This document shows positions 42,752 through 51,741 of a DNA stretch of 64,000 bases, piece by piece; position 1 is the stretch's first letter; each line of letters opens with the position of its first letter. A program made the translations under genes and the position numbers. Source of the DNA: Neorhizobium sp. SOG26 (GTDB taxonomy: Bacteria > Pseudomonadota > Alphaproteobacteria > Rhizobiales > Rhizobiaceae); NCBI RefSeq assembly GCF_003491345.1, contig NZ_CP025513.1:248001-312000 (forward strand), written 5' to 3'. The notes under the pieces were generated by a model, which saw only the letters and a program-made list of their open reading frames with translations, ran no database searches and was not told the DNA's origin.

Positions 42752-44407
42752 TCAGAGCCCGGACCTTCGACACTGGATTGCCCGCTGACTCGAAGCCGAA
42801 ATCTCATTCACGACATGATAGCGGGAGCCGTCCTCGCCTATTGAGGCACACCCGCCTTCCGCAGGATTGAGCACCCAGAACGCCGGCAGTTTAGACGCCG
42901 GCTCTCCAGCGAAAAACGGGTAGACGGTGCGATCGGCAATCCGGATGTGGTCCGTTTGGCCGAACAGCCCGAGGCTCGTCGCACCCAAATCCTCAAGCTT
43001 TTGCTTCACGCGCAGCATACCGTCGCGAACGGGCGGCTGAACCTCAAGAGCACTGCGTCTGGTGTGGTCACCATCGAGGTATCGGGTAACGGCCCAGAAC
43101 ACCGAGGGGCTTCCGGCCAGAATAACGTCGTTCTCAGAGGACGCAGTTTTCAGTTCGGTCACGATCTCTCGATAGCCGCGCTTCTCGAAGTTTATCGTGT
43201 AGTTTACTCCTCCTGCGAGCATCGTGAGGATCATCGCGGAGATCCAGACACGGGGCATCCTCGCTTTTCTGCGGAACGCCGTGTCGGCGCAGAGAGCCAT
43301 GGCTATCGCGAGGAAGGGGAGGAAAAGGCCGATTGTCCGATAGATAAAGACGGGCTTGAAGAGCACCGAGATTCCAAACAGCGTGAACAGAGGCAGCAAG
43401 ACGAGCATGCCGCAAAGCATTCGAGCGCGAGGTTCGACGAGGGGAACGAACACCAGCAGCGGAAGTGCAACAAGGCCGGCAACCGTCGGCCATGGAAACT
43501 CTGGCCCCAGAAGGGTCATCGTCAGATGGATACCGATGGTCGGGACATCGAAAACCGCTATCCCCTCTGTTCGCCTGATGGCACCAATTACCAGCGGGTA
43601 AATCGCCGTAAGTGCAACCGGCACATAGGACCCCACGAGAAATATAGCGTTTCTGCGGGACGTCTGGCCGTAGAACTGGATGAGGGCATGAAGGAAAATA
43701 AAGAAAGTCACGAAGAAGCCGAGCCCATGCGTAAGTGTCGTCGCGACACCAAGGCAGGCCACCGCAAAAAGTCTGGCCCTTGAGCTGGCGCCGTGGCGTA
43801 CGATCGTCTGAAGCACGTACCAAAGCGTGATCGCCAGGATCGCGAACATCGGATACATGCGAACATTCTCGGCAAAAAACAGCTGCAGCGGCATCAGGGA
43901 CTGTATCGCGGCCGCCCAGAGCCCAACCCTCTCGTCATAGATGCGCCTACAGCATTCGAAGATGACCACGACAGAGACGATACTCAGAAGCGTCGAATTG
44001 AGGATATACCAGCGGTCGCTGTTTGCTATTGCGCCCCAGAAATGCAGCTGCACGTAATAGAGTGGTGGATGCGTGTCGAAGCGCAATCCCGTCAGGAACA
44101 GGTCAGCCAGCGGACTTTCGGCAAGCGCGACCGAGAATATCTCATCTTCCCACAGTGACGCTTCGAGGAGCAGGTTGGCGATCCTGAGGATGGCGCCCGC
44201 CAAGAGCAACCCGACGAGGATGATGAGGGCGAGATGTTGGCTCGCGCCATCCTCCAGTGATGTCGCAGTTCTTCCAGCGACCGCGGGTCGATTGCGTCCC
44301 ATCGATGTTCCTAGCCCTCGACCCGATGTCATACGGTTGATGATCGAAATCGGTCCGATATCATATGCGCGCTTCAGCATCCGCAGCCCCCACAGGTTCT
44401 GCGTCAT
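42752..44407 (-). CDS. GT39/ArnT-like polytopic glycosyltransferase
   Basis: 551 residues; the start is uncertain (44407; ATG 44377, with GGGGG 7 bases upstream, is a good alternative). After a 70-residue polar head there are about 10-11 hydrophobic segments. The first periplasmic loop has SLWEDEIFSVALAESPLADL (acidic E-D-E catalytic motif as in GT39/PMT/ArnT-like GT-C enzymes) followed by DTHPPLYYVQLHFW. Such enzymes transfer a sugar from a polyprenyl-phosphate donor on the outer face of the inner membrane. The GtrB-like protein at 47483-48514 could supply that donor. A C-terminal soluble domain of about 110 residues (ENDVILAGSPSVFW) is as in this subfamily. Confidence 0.85.
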   Translation of the reverse strand: MTQNLWGLRMLKRAYDIGPISIINRMTSGRGLGTSMGRNRPAVAGRTATSLEDGASQHLALIILVGLLLAGAILRIANLLLEASLWEDEIFSVALAESPLADLFLTGLRFDTHPPLYYVQLHFWGAIANSDRWYILNSTLLSIVSVVVIFECCRRIYDERVGLWAAAIQSLMPLQLFFAENVRMYPMFAILAITLWYVLQTIVRHGASSRARLFAVACLGVATTLTHGLGFFVTFFIFLHALIQFYGQTSRRNAIFLVGSYVPVALTAIYPLVIGAIRRTEGIAVFDVPTIGIHLTMTLLGPEFPWPTVAGLVALPLLVFVPLVEPRARMLCGMLVLLPLFTLFGISVLFKPVFIYRTIGLFLPFLAIAMALCADTAFRRKARMPRVWISAMILTMLAGGVNYTINFEKRGYREIVTELKTASSENDVILAGSPSVFWAVTRYLDGDHTRRSALEVQPPVRDGMLRVKQKLEDLGATSLGLFGQTDHIRIADRTVYPFFAGEPASKLPAFWVLNPAEGGCASIGEDGSRYHVVNEISASSQRAIQCRRSGL

Positions 44408-44548
44408 CCTAGCCCGTCAGCGCCGCTTCTGCCCATTTATGCTTTTTGATGGATAGCCACATCCGAACGTACACCTTTTGAGCATGTCGTCGCTAGGTCT
44501 TCTGGCCTGTAGTCTTTCCTCATCTGAAGAGAGCCGACGGAGAAGGCC

Positions 44549-45667
44549 GTGACTGTTACCTTGATGAGTTTGCGAAGCTGCACGATGGGAATGGTGTTGG
44601 TGTGCCTTGCGTCACACGCGGCGCAGGCGCAGGACGGGAAGCCACAGAACTTCGCGCAGGTCCTCTTCACGGGTCACAGCCTGATCGACAACCCCATGCC
44701 TGATTGGGTGGAACTGATCGCCAGGAGCAAGGGCAAGACCCTGGCTTGGGAAGAGCAAATCGTCCTCGGATCGCCATTGAGGGTCCGCACCCGGGGCGAC
44801 AACGCGGAAAGCTCAGGATGGGATGGGTACTCCTATGGGAAAAACCGCCACGGTGACGGGATGAACGTAGCCATGGAACTGCGGAAGCCGACACATGTGA
44901 AGACGGGGCGTCCCTATGATGCACTGGTGGTTGCAGAAAATCACGGTTCGCTGGGCTCCATCGTCTGGGAGAACGCGATCGGATATCTTCGCCATATCCA
45001 CGACCGCCTGCTTGATGGAAATCCGAACGGAAAGACCTTCTACGTCCACACATGGCTGCAAATCGACACGAGCAATCCAGGGATCTGGATCGAGCACGAA
45101 ACGAACTCTGCCGCCGCTTGGCAATGCATCACGGAGAAGGTGAAGCTGACGTTGGAGGCGGAGGATCGCCCGGCGAGGCTTTCTACGGTGCCGGCAGGTA
45201 CTGCCCTGGTTGAGCTGGTGCAACTCGCCCTTGCTGGTGATCTGCCTGGCGTGAGGGGAACTGATGAGCAGAAACTCAGATCCATTTTTAGGGATGACGT
45301 CCATCTGACCGATGCGGGGATATATCTCGTCTCGGCCGTACACTATGCGACGATATACAATCAGTCGCCCGAGGGCGCAGCGGCCCCTCCAACCGTTCCC
45401 CGTGCGCTCGTGGCACCGTTGCAGAAGATCGCATGGAAAGTAGCACAGGATCTCGCGGCGAAGAACAAGACCAGAGCCCTAGACATGAAGGAATGTCGGC
45501 GCGTCATCTCCGAAAAGATTTGCAGGACCTACTGGACGATGAATCGCGAACCGCACGAAGTCCAGCCGTGCCAGTTATTCTTCGCAAAATCCTATCCCGA
45601 GTTCGGGGGCAATCCCTTTGTGTGGCCGGATCCTTATTGGAAGGCGCTGCCGAAGCCATCGCTATGA
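44549..45667 (+). CDS. Secreted SGNH/GDSL-like hydrolase
   Basis: 372 residues from GTG 44549 (GGAGAAGG nearby) with a signal peptide (about 1-28; CTMGMVLVCLASHAAQA). Just after it, VLFTGHSLIDNPMPDWVELI holds a GDS-like block I (GHSLIDN, Ser nucleophile), and near residue 250 DDVHLTDAGIYLVSA is block V with the D-x-x-H pair. This suggests a periplasmic or secreted esterase or acyl hydrolase, perhaps modifying acetyl groups on EPS; the block II/III residues are less clear. Cysteines in the C-terminal 60 residues may form disulfides. It diverges from the GT39-like gene. Confidence 0.75.
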   Translation: MTVTLMSLRSCTMGMVLVCLASHAAQAQDGKPQNFAQVLFTGHSLIDNPMPDWVELIARSKGKTLAWEEQIVLGSPLRVRTRGDNAESSGWDGYSYGKNRHGDGMNVAMELRKPTHVKTGRPYDALVVAENHGSLGSIVWENAIGYLRHIHDRLLDGNPNGKTFYVHTWLQIDTSNPGIWIEHETNSAAAWQCITEKVKLTLEAEDRPARLSTVPAGTALVELVQLALAGDLPGVRGTDEQKLRSIFRDDVHLTDAGIYLVSAVHYATIYNQSPEGAAAPPTVPRALVAPLQKIAWKVAQDLAAKNKTRALDMKECRRVISEKICRTYWTMNREPHEVQPCQLFFAKSYPEFGGNPFVWPDPYWKALPKPSL

Positions 45668-45745
45668 CGGCGCTCTTCAAGTCCGACGCAACAGCGTGTT
45701 GACCGCGGCCGACCTGTCACTCCTGATTTTCATTCCAGAGCGATA

Positions 45746-47005
45746 TTAGACATCCGGGCGCGGCTGCAGTCTGCTGGTCGCGCTCCAATATTCCCAACGG
45801 CTCGCGCCCAGCAGCATCTGGCGAAAAAACAACACGGTCAACACGGCGACAGGCAATGTCCGGAAGTGCGATGCTTCAGGAAACGGGAACGCCCTGGCCA
45901 CGACCTGTTGTGGAAAACAGATGAGCGCCATCATGACCACGAAAAACAGAAGTTGGATAGGATGCGAATGCCGACTGGGCCAAAAGAGAGCAAATACAGG
46001 GAGGATGAAGGCAATGTCGATCGGACGCGAGAACACCATCATCTGCACGAGCAGAATGGTACCCAGTGCCATTGGCGCGAAGGGAGAGGCCTTGCTGAAG
46101 ACCCGCAGATAGACCAACGCCAGTGCGCCAATCGCTGTCGCCACGGGTAGAGGAATATCGACGCCATACAGCGCGACTAAACTGGGCAAGCCCATGATCG
46201 TGCCGCTGCCCAGCATGTTCTCCGGATAGTGCTGGTAGGCCGCAAGAGCAGTGATCCATCCCGTGATGGATGGGGCAAGACCGACTTTAGCGAAGGCGTA
46301 GGCGCTCAGGAAACCAGCGGCGGCGGCGGCAACGGCAAGCACCTTCCATTGACCGTGAAGGAGTAACCAGAAGAAAAGCAGCGCCGCCATCTGCGGCTTA
46401 ACCGAAACTATCGCAAGCAATACCCCCGCAAGAACAGTATTGCAACGGTCTAGGAAGCGGAAGGCAACCCAGACAAACAGGGCGATCAAGAGCGAGATTT
46501 GTCCTAGCCAAACGACTCCCCAAACTCCGGAACTTCCAAGCACGAGCGCGATTGCCCAGAAGTGGTTCAGTCCGACGTCACGGCTGTCTGACCCGCAAAC
46601 ACGGCGCTCGGTTTCGACAACCACGAATGCCAGCGCCATGGAGACGGCGATGTTGATAAAGACGAACAAGATCGACGATACCGAGAGCGACGGAATAGCG
46701 ACCACGGCTGCGAACGGCGCGAAATGTGGCGGATAAGGAAGGCCAGCCAAAGCCTCGACGCCGGAAAGCTCCTTTATGAGCGGACCGAAGCACTCTAGGT
46801 CGTACATGTTGCCGCCGCTTAGCAAGCAGGTGCCTCCGGCATAGTACCAGTTGAAATCGCTCATCCAGGAGCCGCTTTTACCGAAGCCGATCACGGCTAC
46901 GCCAATGAACGATGAAATTCCGAGCAGTGCGGCCAGGGGAGATAGCGCGTCCGCAATCGAGAACAGGGAGCCCTTTTGGATTGGGGGGACGGTGATCTTA
47001 AGCAT
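45746..47005 (-). CDS. GT87-like (DUF2029) polytopic membrane glycosyltransferase
   Basis: 419 residues from ATG 47005 (AAGGAG about 10 bases upstream); the frame extends to 47353 but that part overlaps the GtrA gene and looks unrelated. About 10 hydrophobic segments. Early GTC marks: SWMSDFNWYYAGGTCLLSGG (D-x-x-x-Y...A), NMYD, PYPPHFAPF, and later MGLPSLVALYG, as in the polyprenol-phosphate-mannose-type mannosyltransferases (GT87). Probably uses a lipid-linked donor in the periplasm. Neighbouring GtrA- and GtrB-like genes in the same direction support a lipid-donor glycosylation module. Confidence 0.82.
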   Translation of the reverse strand: MLKITVPPIQKGSLFSIADALSPLAALLGISSFIGVAVIGFGKSGSWMSDFNWYYAGGTCLLSGGNMYDLECFGPLIKELSGVEALAGLPYPPHFAPFAAVVAIPSLSVSSILFVFINIAVSMALAFVVVETERRVCGSDSRDVGLNHFWAIALVLGSSGVWGVVWLGQISLLIALFVWVAFRFLDRCNTVLAGVLLAIVSVKPQMAALLFFWLLLHGQWKVLAVAAAAAGFLSAYAFAKVGLAPSITGWITALAAYQHYPENMLGSGTIMGLPSLVALYGVDIPLPVATAIGALALVYLRVFSKASPFAPMALGTILLVQMMVFSRPIDIAFILPVFALFWPSRHSHPIQLLFFVVMMALICFPQQVVARAFPFPEASHFRTLPVAVLTVLFFRQMLLGASRWEYWSATSRLQPRPDV

Positions 47006-47070
47006 CTTCAAGCCGACTCCTTGCGCCGCTTTCCGCCGGGCGGGTGGCGCCGCGGTGGTGCAAGCTGAAT

Positions 47071-47472
47071 CTATGATCTCGGACTTCGGCTCGTTTCCGT
47101 AAAAACGATCAGGTTTGAGACCGAATAGTTCCAGGCGAACGTTACGAGCGTGGCTGCGATCTTCGCCGAAACCGTGCCCACAAACGGAAGTGATAGGACG
47201 ACAACCAGGGTATTTATGGCGAGCCCGACGAGACCTGTTGCTAGGAAGATGATCGGGCCTACGACACGATGCGTCTGCCTGTCTCGGAACGTCAGGTGCC
47301 TGTTGATCACGTAGCTTAGAGCGATACCCGAGGCGTAGGAAACAATGTTGCACGCTGACGCCGGCAACGGAGAATAGCTGAGCAACAGGAAGAAGATCGT
47401 GAAGTCGGCGAGCGTGTTTAGCAGGCCGACGGCCGCGAACAATGTTAGTCTGATAGCGTGTTTCAACGTCAA
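47071..47472 (-). CDS. GtrA-family small membrane protein
   Basis: About 133 residues from the likely TTG at 47472 (CAGG upstream; the frame continues upstream to 47571 but that overlaps the GT2 gene). Four membrane segments typical of GtrA: AAVGLLNTLADFTIFFLLL, ACNIVSYASGIALSYVIN, IIFLATGLVGLAINTLVV and AATLVTFAWNYSVSN, with NRHLTF between the second and third (the conserved N-R-x-x-F-x-F). GtrA proteins are thought to flip polyprenyl-phosphate sugars; the adjacent GT2 enzyme (GtrB-like) makes them. It ends 66 bases before the GT87-like gene start. Confidence 0.82.
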   Translation of the reverse strand: MTLKHAIRLTLFAAVGLLNTLADFTIFFLLLSYSPLPASACNIVSYASGIALSYVINRHLTFRDRQTHRVVGPIIFLATGLVGLAINTLVVVLSLPFVGTVSAKIAATLVTFAWNYSVSNLIVFTETSRSPRS

Positions 47473-47482
47473 AAGCCTGCAG

Positions 47483-48514
47483 CTAACTCGGGTTCCCGGA
47501 GACCAAGTTGATATCACGCCCAAAATCGGTCCGTTCGAAATGGGAAAAACTGCCATTCGTCTCGTGACCAAGCAGGTCTTGCACCACGTAGAGCGGGCGT
47601 CGCTTCGCCTCCATATAAAGGCGCCCGAGATACTCGCCGACGATGCCGATCACGAGCAGTTGCGCTGCGCCCAGTAATAGGACCACAGACATGAGGCTGG
47701 TCCAGCCTGTGATCGCATTCCCCATGAGCCAGCTTCCGATGGTGTAGATCAGGCTGGCAAACGCGAAGAACCCCGATACGAACCCGAAGTAGGTGGCCGT
47801 TCTCAACGGCAGAGTGGAGAAACCGGTGATTGCGTCTGCCGCAAAACGTAACATTCGCGAGAGCGGATATTTCGTCTCTCCGGCAAAGCGGGGCTGCCTT
47901 TGGTAGGCGATGGGTACCTGCCTGAAACCGATCCAGCTGACCATTCCGCGTATGAACCGGTTGTGTTCCGGCATGCTGAGAAGGACGTCGAGCGCGCGAC
48001 GGCTGATGAGGCGGAAGTCTCCTGTATCAACGGGAATCTGCACGTCCACGACCTTTGCAAGCAATCGGTAGAACAAGGATGCAGTCAATCGCTTGAACCA
48101 GCTTTCCCCCAGTCGCTCGGTACGGACACCATACACCACATCCGCCCCGGCACTCATGATCTTCATCATCTGGGACAGAAGCTCCGGCGGATCTTGCAGG
48201 TCGGCATCGATGATCAGAACCCGGTCGCCGCAGCAATGTGACAACCCGGCGGAAAGCGCGATCTGGTGCCCGTAATTCCTGGAAAGGTTGACCGCCACGA
48301 CGTGAGGGTCGATCTTGTGCAGGCGCGAAATCACGTCCCAGGTCTCGTCATGGGATCCGTCGTTCACCAGTAGAATCTCGTAATCCTGGGTGACTGCCGC
48401 ACATACGTCGGTCAGTCTCCGATGAAGCTCGAGGAGATTGCCGGATTCATTGAAGCAGGGGATCACTACCGATAGCTCAAGCTTTGGTGGTCCCACAATA
48501 GATTGGAAGTTCAT
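47483..48514 (-). CDS. GT2 polyprenyl-phosphate glycosyltransferase (GtrB/DPM1-like)
   Basis: 343 residues from ATG 48514. GT2 catalytic domain: LELSVVIPCFNESGNLLELH, YEILLVNDGSHDETWDVISR, VLIIDADLQDPPELL (the D-x-D motif DADLQDPPE of DPM/GtrB enzymes), VVYGVRTERLGESWFKR, and two hydrophobic segments near the C-terminus (about 240-305) anchoring it. It probably synthesises undecaprenyl-phosphate-sugar for the GT39- and GT87-like enzymes. With the following GtrA-like protein it forms the classic three-part system. The upstream region diverges from the GT4 gene at 48816. Confidence 0.88.
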   Translation of the reverse strand: MNFQSIVGPPKLELSVVIPCFNESGNLLELHRRLTDVCAAVTQDYEILLVNDGSHDETWDVISRLHKIDPHVVAVNLSRNYGHQIALSAGLSHCCGDRVLIIDADLQDPPELLSQMMKIMSAGADVVYGVRTERLGESWFKRLTASLFYRLLAKVVDVQIPVDTGDFRLISRRALDVLLSMPEHNRFIRGMVSWIGFRQVPIAYQRQPRFAGETKYPLSRMLRFAADAITGFSTLPLRTATYFGFVSGFFAFASLIYTIGSWLMGNAITGWTSLMSVVLLLGAAQLLVIGIVGEYLGRLYMEAKRRPLYVVQDLLGHETNGSFSHFERTDFGRDINLVSGNPS

Positions 48515-48526
48515 CGATCTACTCAC

Positions 48527-48815
48527 CCGTTCCGATGGTCCTCAACGATGCCGGGAGGTGCTCGAAAGAGCGACTCAGCTTTTTGGTTAACCGACTAATA
48601 CTATTGGGACGCCCGCAACCGGCCGTGGACGGTCTGGCGCGGACCAACGTTTGTGCAGAAGCTGGAGGTTGTCCGTCCGACGCGCGAGGCGTTGAACGAG
48701 CTCCTCCATCCAAAAGGCTAAATAGCTATCCCGGCGCCGGCCTATACTCTCGCACAGGCTGTGAGTGTGGCTGTCATACTAGGCGGACAGAGAGCGGCTA
48801 CGGGAGACATCAGGA
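48527..48815. promoter_or_regulatory. Divergent intergenic region
   Basis: 289 bases between the GtrB-like gene and a GT4 gene. It presumably holds both promoters. I see no clear operator, no small gene and no RNA gene in it. Confidence 0.3.
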
Positions 48816-49949
48816 ATGCGCGTGCTCATGGCTATTCCCAATCTCAACGGTGGCGGGGCGGAAAGGATGGCGATCGGGCTCGCGGCACGGTTGAACCGCA
48901 GTGACATCGAAGCGCGGCTGTTCGTGCATGAGCGGTGGGGCGACCTGATCGATGCCGTCGATCCTACCCTTCACGTCACGTACCAGCATGAGGGCCCCTA
49001 TCGCCGGCGCGACCTGGTGTCGGACCTTGTGGGGCATGTCAAAGAGGCCAAAGACGCTGATATCATCATCGGGGCCAATGAAGGTCGCGCCGCATTTACG
49101 AGCCTAATTTCGGCGAAAGTCCATCGGAAGCCCCTGCTGCTCTGGGTCCACAACGATTGGACACGCTTCTCCAAAGCCGTCAGCTGGCGGCAGCGCCTCG
49201 TGTTGCAGAGCTACTCACGCGCCGATGTCATCGTAGCCTGCTCGAAAGGAGCAGCGGACGCGTTCGAAAGCTTGGTACCGGCTACCAACGGAAAAATCCG
49301 GACGATCTACAATGGAATTGCACTCGACCACGTCCGCCGGAAGGCTCAAGCCCCGCTTCCACAGCAATACGAGGCCATTTTTAACGGCTCGGTCGTCCTT
49401 GCCGCGGCACGTCTCGATCACCAGAAGGGCCTGGATTATCTCGTTTCTGCTCACGCCACTTTGCTTGGACGGGGCGTCGCACATCAACTTGTCATCTTAG
49501 GGACCGGCCCTCTGCGCGATGCCTTGCAGGAGCAGGCGTTGAACCATGGCGTAGGAGGCAGCGTCCACTTCCTGGGCTTCCAGGAGAACCCATTTCGATT
49601 CATCGCCCGCAGTAGTGTCTTCTGCCTGTCATCGCGTTTCGAGGGGCTCCCTTTGGTCATCGCAGAAGCGTTCGCTTGCGGTGCTGCGGTCGTCGCCGCG
49701 GACTGCCCCTCCGGCCCCGCGGAGCTATTGGAAGGGGGCAAGTACGGCGTTCTAGTCGAACCGGAAAACGCTGACCGTCTTGCAGACGGGCTGGAGAAGG
49801 TTCTGTCGAACGAGCAAGTGAGGCGTCGTCTACAGCAACTGTCCCGTCAGCGGGCTGAGGCTTTCGATCTTTCCTCCACTACGCTGGCTTGGATTGATCT
49901 GCTCAGGGAAGTTGAACAACGTTCGCCACGCAATGTAACGAAAGCCTGA
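48816..49949 (+). CDS. GT4-family glycosyltransferase
   Basis: 377 residues. It opens MRVLMAIPNLNGGGAERMAI, the standard GT4 start (G-G-A-E-R). Later signatures: KIRTIYNGIALDHVRR, VVLAAARLDHQKGLDYLVSA, HQLVILGTGPLRDALQEQA, VHFLGFQENPFRFIARSS and SRFEGLPLVIAEAFACGAAV (E-x7-E). Likely an EPS sugar transferase acting on a lipid-linked intermediate. It is followed, 108 bases later, by the Tat-exported glycosidase-like gene on the same strand; three consecutive plus-strand genes (48816-52980) may form an operon. Confidence 0.88.
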   Translation: MRVLMAIPNLNGGGAERMAIGLAARLNRSDIEARLFVHERWGDLIDAVDPTLHVTYQHEGPYRRRDLVSDLVGHVKEAKDADIIIGANEGRAAFTSLISAKVHRKPLLLWVHNDWTRFSKAVSWRQRLVLQSYSRADVIVACSKGAADAFESLVPATNGKIRTIYNGIALDHVRRKAQAPLPQQYEAIFNGSVVLAAARLDHQKGLDYLVSAHATLLGRGVAHQLVILGTGPLRDALQEQALNHGVGGSVHFLGFQENPFRFIARSSVFCLSSRFEGLPLVIAEAFACGAAVVAADCPSGPAELLEGGKYGVLVEPENADRLADGLEKVLSNEQVRRRLQQLSRQRAEAFDLSSTTLAWIDLLREVEQRSPRNVTKA

Positions 49950-50057
49950 TGCCTACTACATTCAGACGATCTCCACCATCTTAAGGGCTCCTTGTTTCTG
50001 CGCGCCCGCTGCTCTTCGATGAAGTGGGGTTTCGGGTCGGCACAGGACAGGGCTGCA

Positions 50058-51620
50058 ATGACGTGTATAGGCAAGACATCGCCACTGACACGACGAAAAG
50101 TCGTGCAGCTGATGGCCGGCGCGGGAACATTTACGCCGTTGTTCATGGCGTCTGCGACGTCAGCAGCAGAAGCTCGAACCGGCAAACGGTTGGCGCTCAA
50201 CCTTACCGGCATGAGCTACTGGGCGACGGAGTATGTGTTCTCCAACCTGGCGCACAATGCCTCACGATGGCGTTTGCAGGTGGGCAATGATCCATTCACC
50301 TGGAACGCACCCCTTCCACCCATGACGCCCGATGGCTATCCAAGGGAAATACCACCGCACTCCCATCTCGAGAGCTTTCTGATTTTTTCTCCGGAACGGA
50401 GGGTGCTACCGGTTCAACTGTCGGTATTTTACGATGGCAGGGGAAAGCTCCATTACGCAGAAGGCGCTGAGTTTGAATCGCGTGCGGCTGGACGTGACGA
50501 TGTCCGCAATCTGCGCAACGACGCACCTTTTACTGCACGGCTCAAAGAAACAGATCACGCTGATCCCATCCGCAACATCAGGATCCACGTACGCGGCCAG
50601 TTGAACGAGCCGACATTCCGAAAGCCGTTTTTGCAGCGCTTGAAGGGGATGTCGGCGCTGCGCTTCATGGACTGGATGGCGACGAATGATTCCACCGTCA
50701 TTCATTGGAAAGACCGGCAGACGCGGGGGCAATTCGGTAGGTCAGAGCGCGGCGTCCCGCTCGAAGATATGATCGAGCTGTGCAACCAGGTTCGAAGTGA
50801 ACCGTGGTTCACCATGCCTCATTTGTGCAGCAACGAGTTTGTTGCGCGTTTTGCCGAGCAGGTAAAACAGGATCTCGATCCGGATCTCGCAGTGCATGTC
50901 GAGTATTCCAACGAGGTCTGGAACACCATGTTCGGCCAAGCTGACCACGCGCGTGAACACGGACTATCTCTCGGGCTGTCGGATAGCGACTACGAAGCTC
51001 AGCTTCTTTATTATGCCCAGCGGACTACGGAAGTGCTCAGCATATGGGAGAACGTTTTCGCAGCTGACCGGCAACGGATTATCGGCGTCTACGCCGCACA
51101 AGCGGCCAACGCCTGGACGAGCACCACGATCCTTTCCTGGAAAGGCGTTGCGCAGCATGCGGATGTGCTCGCGATCGCACCCTACTTCGGCGGAAGCCTC
51201 GGCTCTCCCGAGCGCGCCGATGAAGTCGCGAAATGGTCGCTTGACCGGCTCTTTCTGGAGCTCGAACGGGAAGTGGAAGCAGAAAACAAGTCGATGATCC
51301 AGGAGCAAGCAGCCGTTGCCAGGCAATACGGCCTCAAGCTCCACGCCTACGAAGGTGGGCAACACCTTGTGGGGCAACCCGGGGCCGAAAACAACGAGAA
51401 GCTAACGGCTCTTTTCATCGCCGCCAATAGGGATCGCCGGATGGGTGGTCTCTACCGGCGCCATCTGGAAAACTGGTGGGGCGCGGGCGGTGAACTCTAC
51501 GCCCTGTTCTCCTCGATGAGCAGCCCGGACAAATGGGGAAGTTGGGGACTGCTAGAGAACGAAACGGCGAGCCATCCAAAGTGGCAGGCCGTACAGGATA
51601 TGTTGACCGCTCGATACTGA
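50058..51620 (+). CDS. Tat-exported glycoside-hydrolase-like protein
   Basis: 520 residues from ATG 50058, selected for the twin-arginine leader SPLTRRKVVQLMAGAGTFTP (RRK followed by hydrophobic LMAGAGTF). The mature part is rich in aromatic residues with TIM-barrel-like motifs: LAVHVEYSNEVWNTMFGQAD (with E before NEVWN), YEGGQHLVG near the C-terminus and WWGAGGELYALFSS. The two Glu-containing segments could be the catalytic acid and nucleophile. Similar proteins in other EPS loci are annotated as cellulose-binding or hypothetical. Role: periplasmic or extracellular trimming of EPS is my inference. Confidence 0.72.
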   Translation: MTCIGKTSPLTRRKVVQLMAGAGTFTPLFMASATSAAEARTGKRLALNLTGMSYWATEYVFSNLAHNASRWRLQVGNDPFTWNAPLPPMTPDGYPREIPPHSHLESFLIFSPERRVLPVQLSVFYDGRGKLHYAEGAEFESRAAGRDDVRNLRNDAPFTARLKETDHADPIRNIRIHVRGQLNEPTFRKPFLQRLKGMSALRFMDWMATNDSTVIHWKDRQTRGQFGRSERGVPLEDMIELCNQVRSEPWFTMPHLCSNEFVARFAEQVKQDLDPDLAVHVEYSNEVWNTMFGQADHAREHGLSLGLSDSDYEAQLLYYAQRTTEVLSIWENVFAADRQRIIGVYAAQAANAWTSTTILSWKGVAQHADVLAIAPYFGGSLGSPERADEVAKWSLDRLFLELEREVEAENKSMIQEQAAVARQYGLKLHAYEGGQHLVGQPGAENNEKLTALFIAANRDRRMGGLYRRHLENWWGAGGELYALFSSMSSPDKWGSWGLLENETASHPKWQAVQDMLTARY

Positions 51621-51741
51621 TTACCCGACCGCACGTAAGATCTTCAATCTCTCGAAGCCCGCAGACGCCATCCGAGACAGGAACCAGACTCTCGCAACTT
51701 CGCCGACCAACCGTCCCACAAGACGAACCACGGGGATAGAA

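Noticed and set aside
47006-47353. N-terminal extension of the GT87-like protein
   Set aside because: It overlaps the GtrA gene and lacks hydrophobic segments; ATG 47005 with AAGGAG is a better start.
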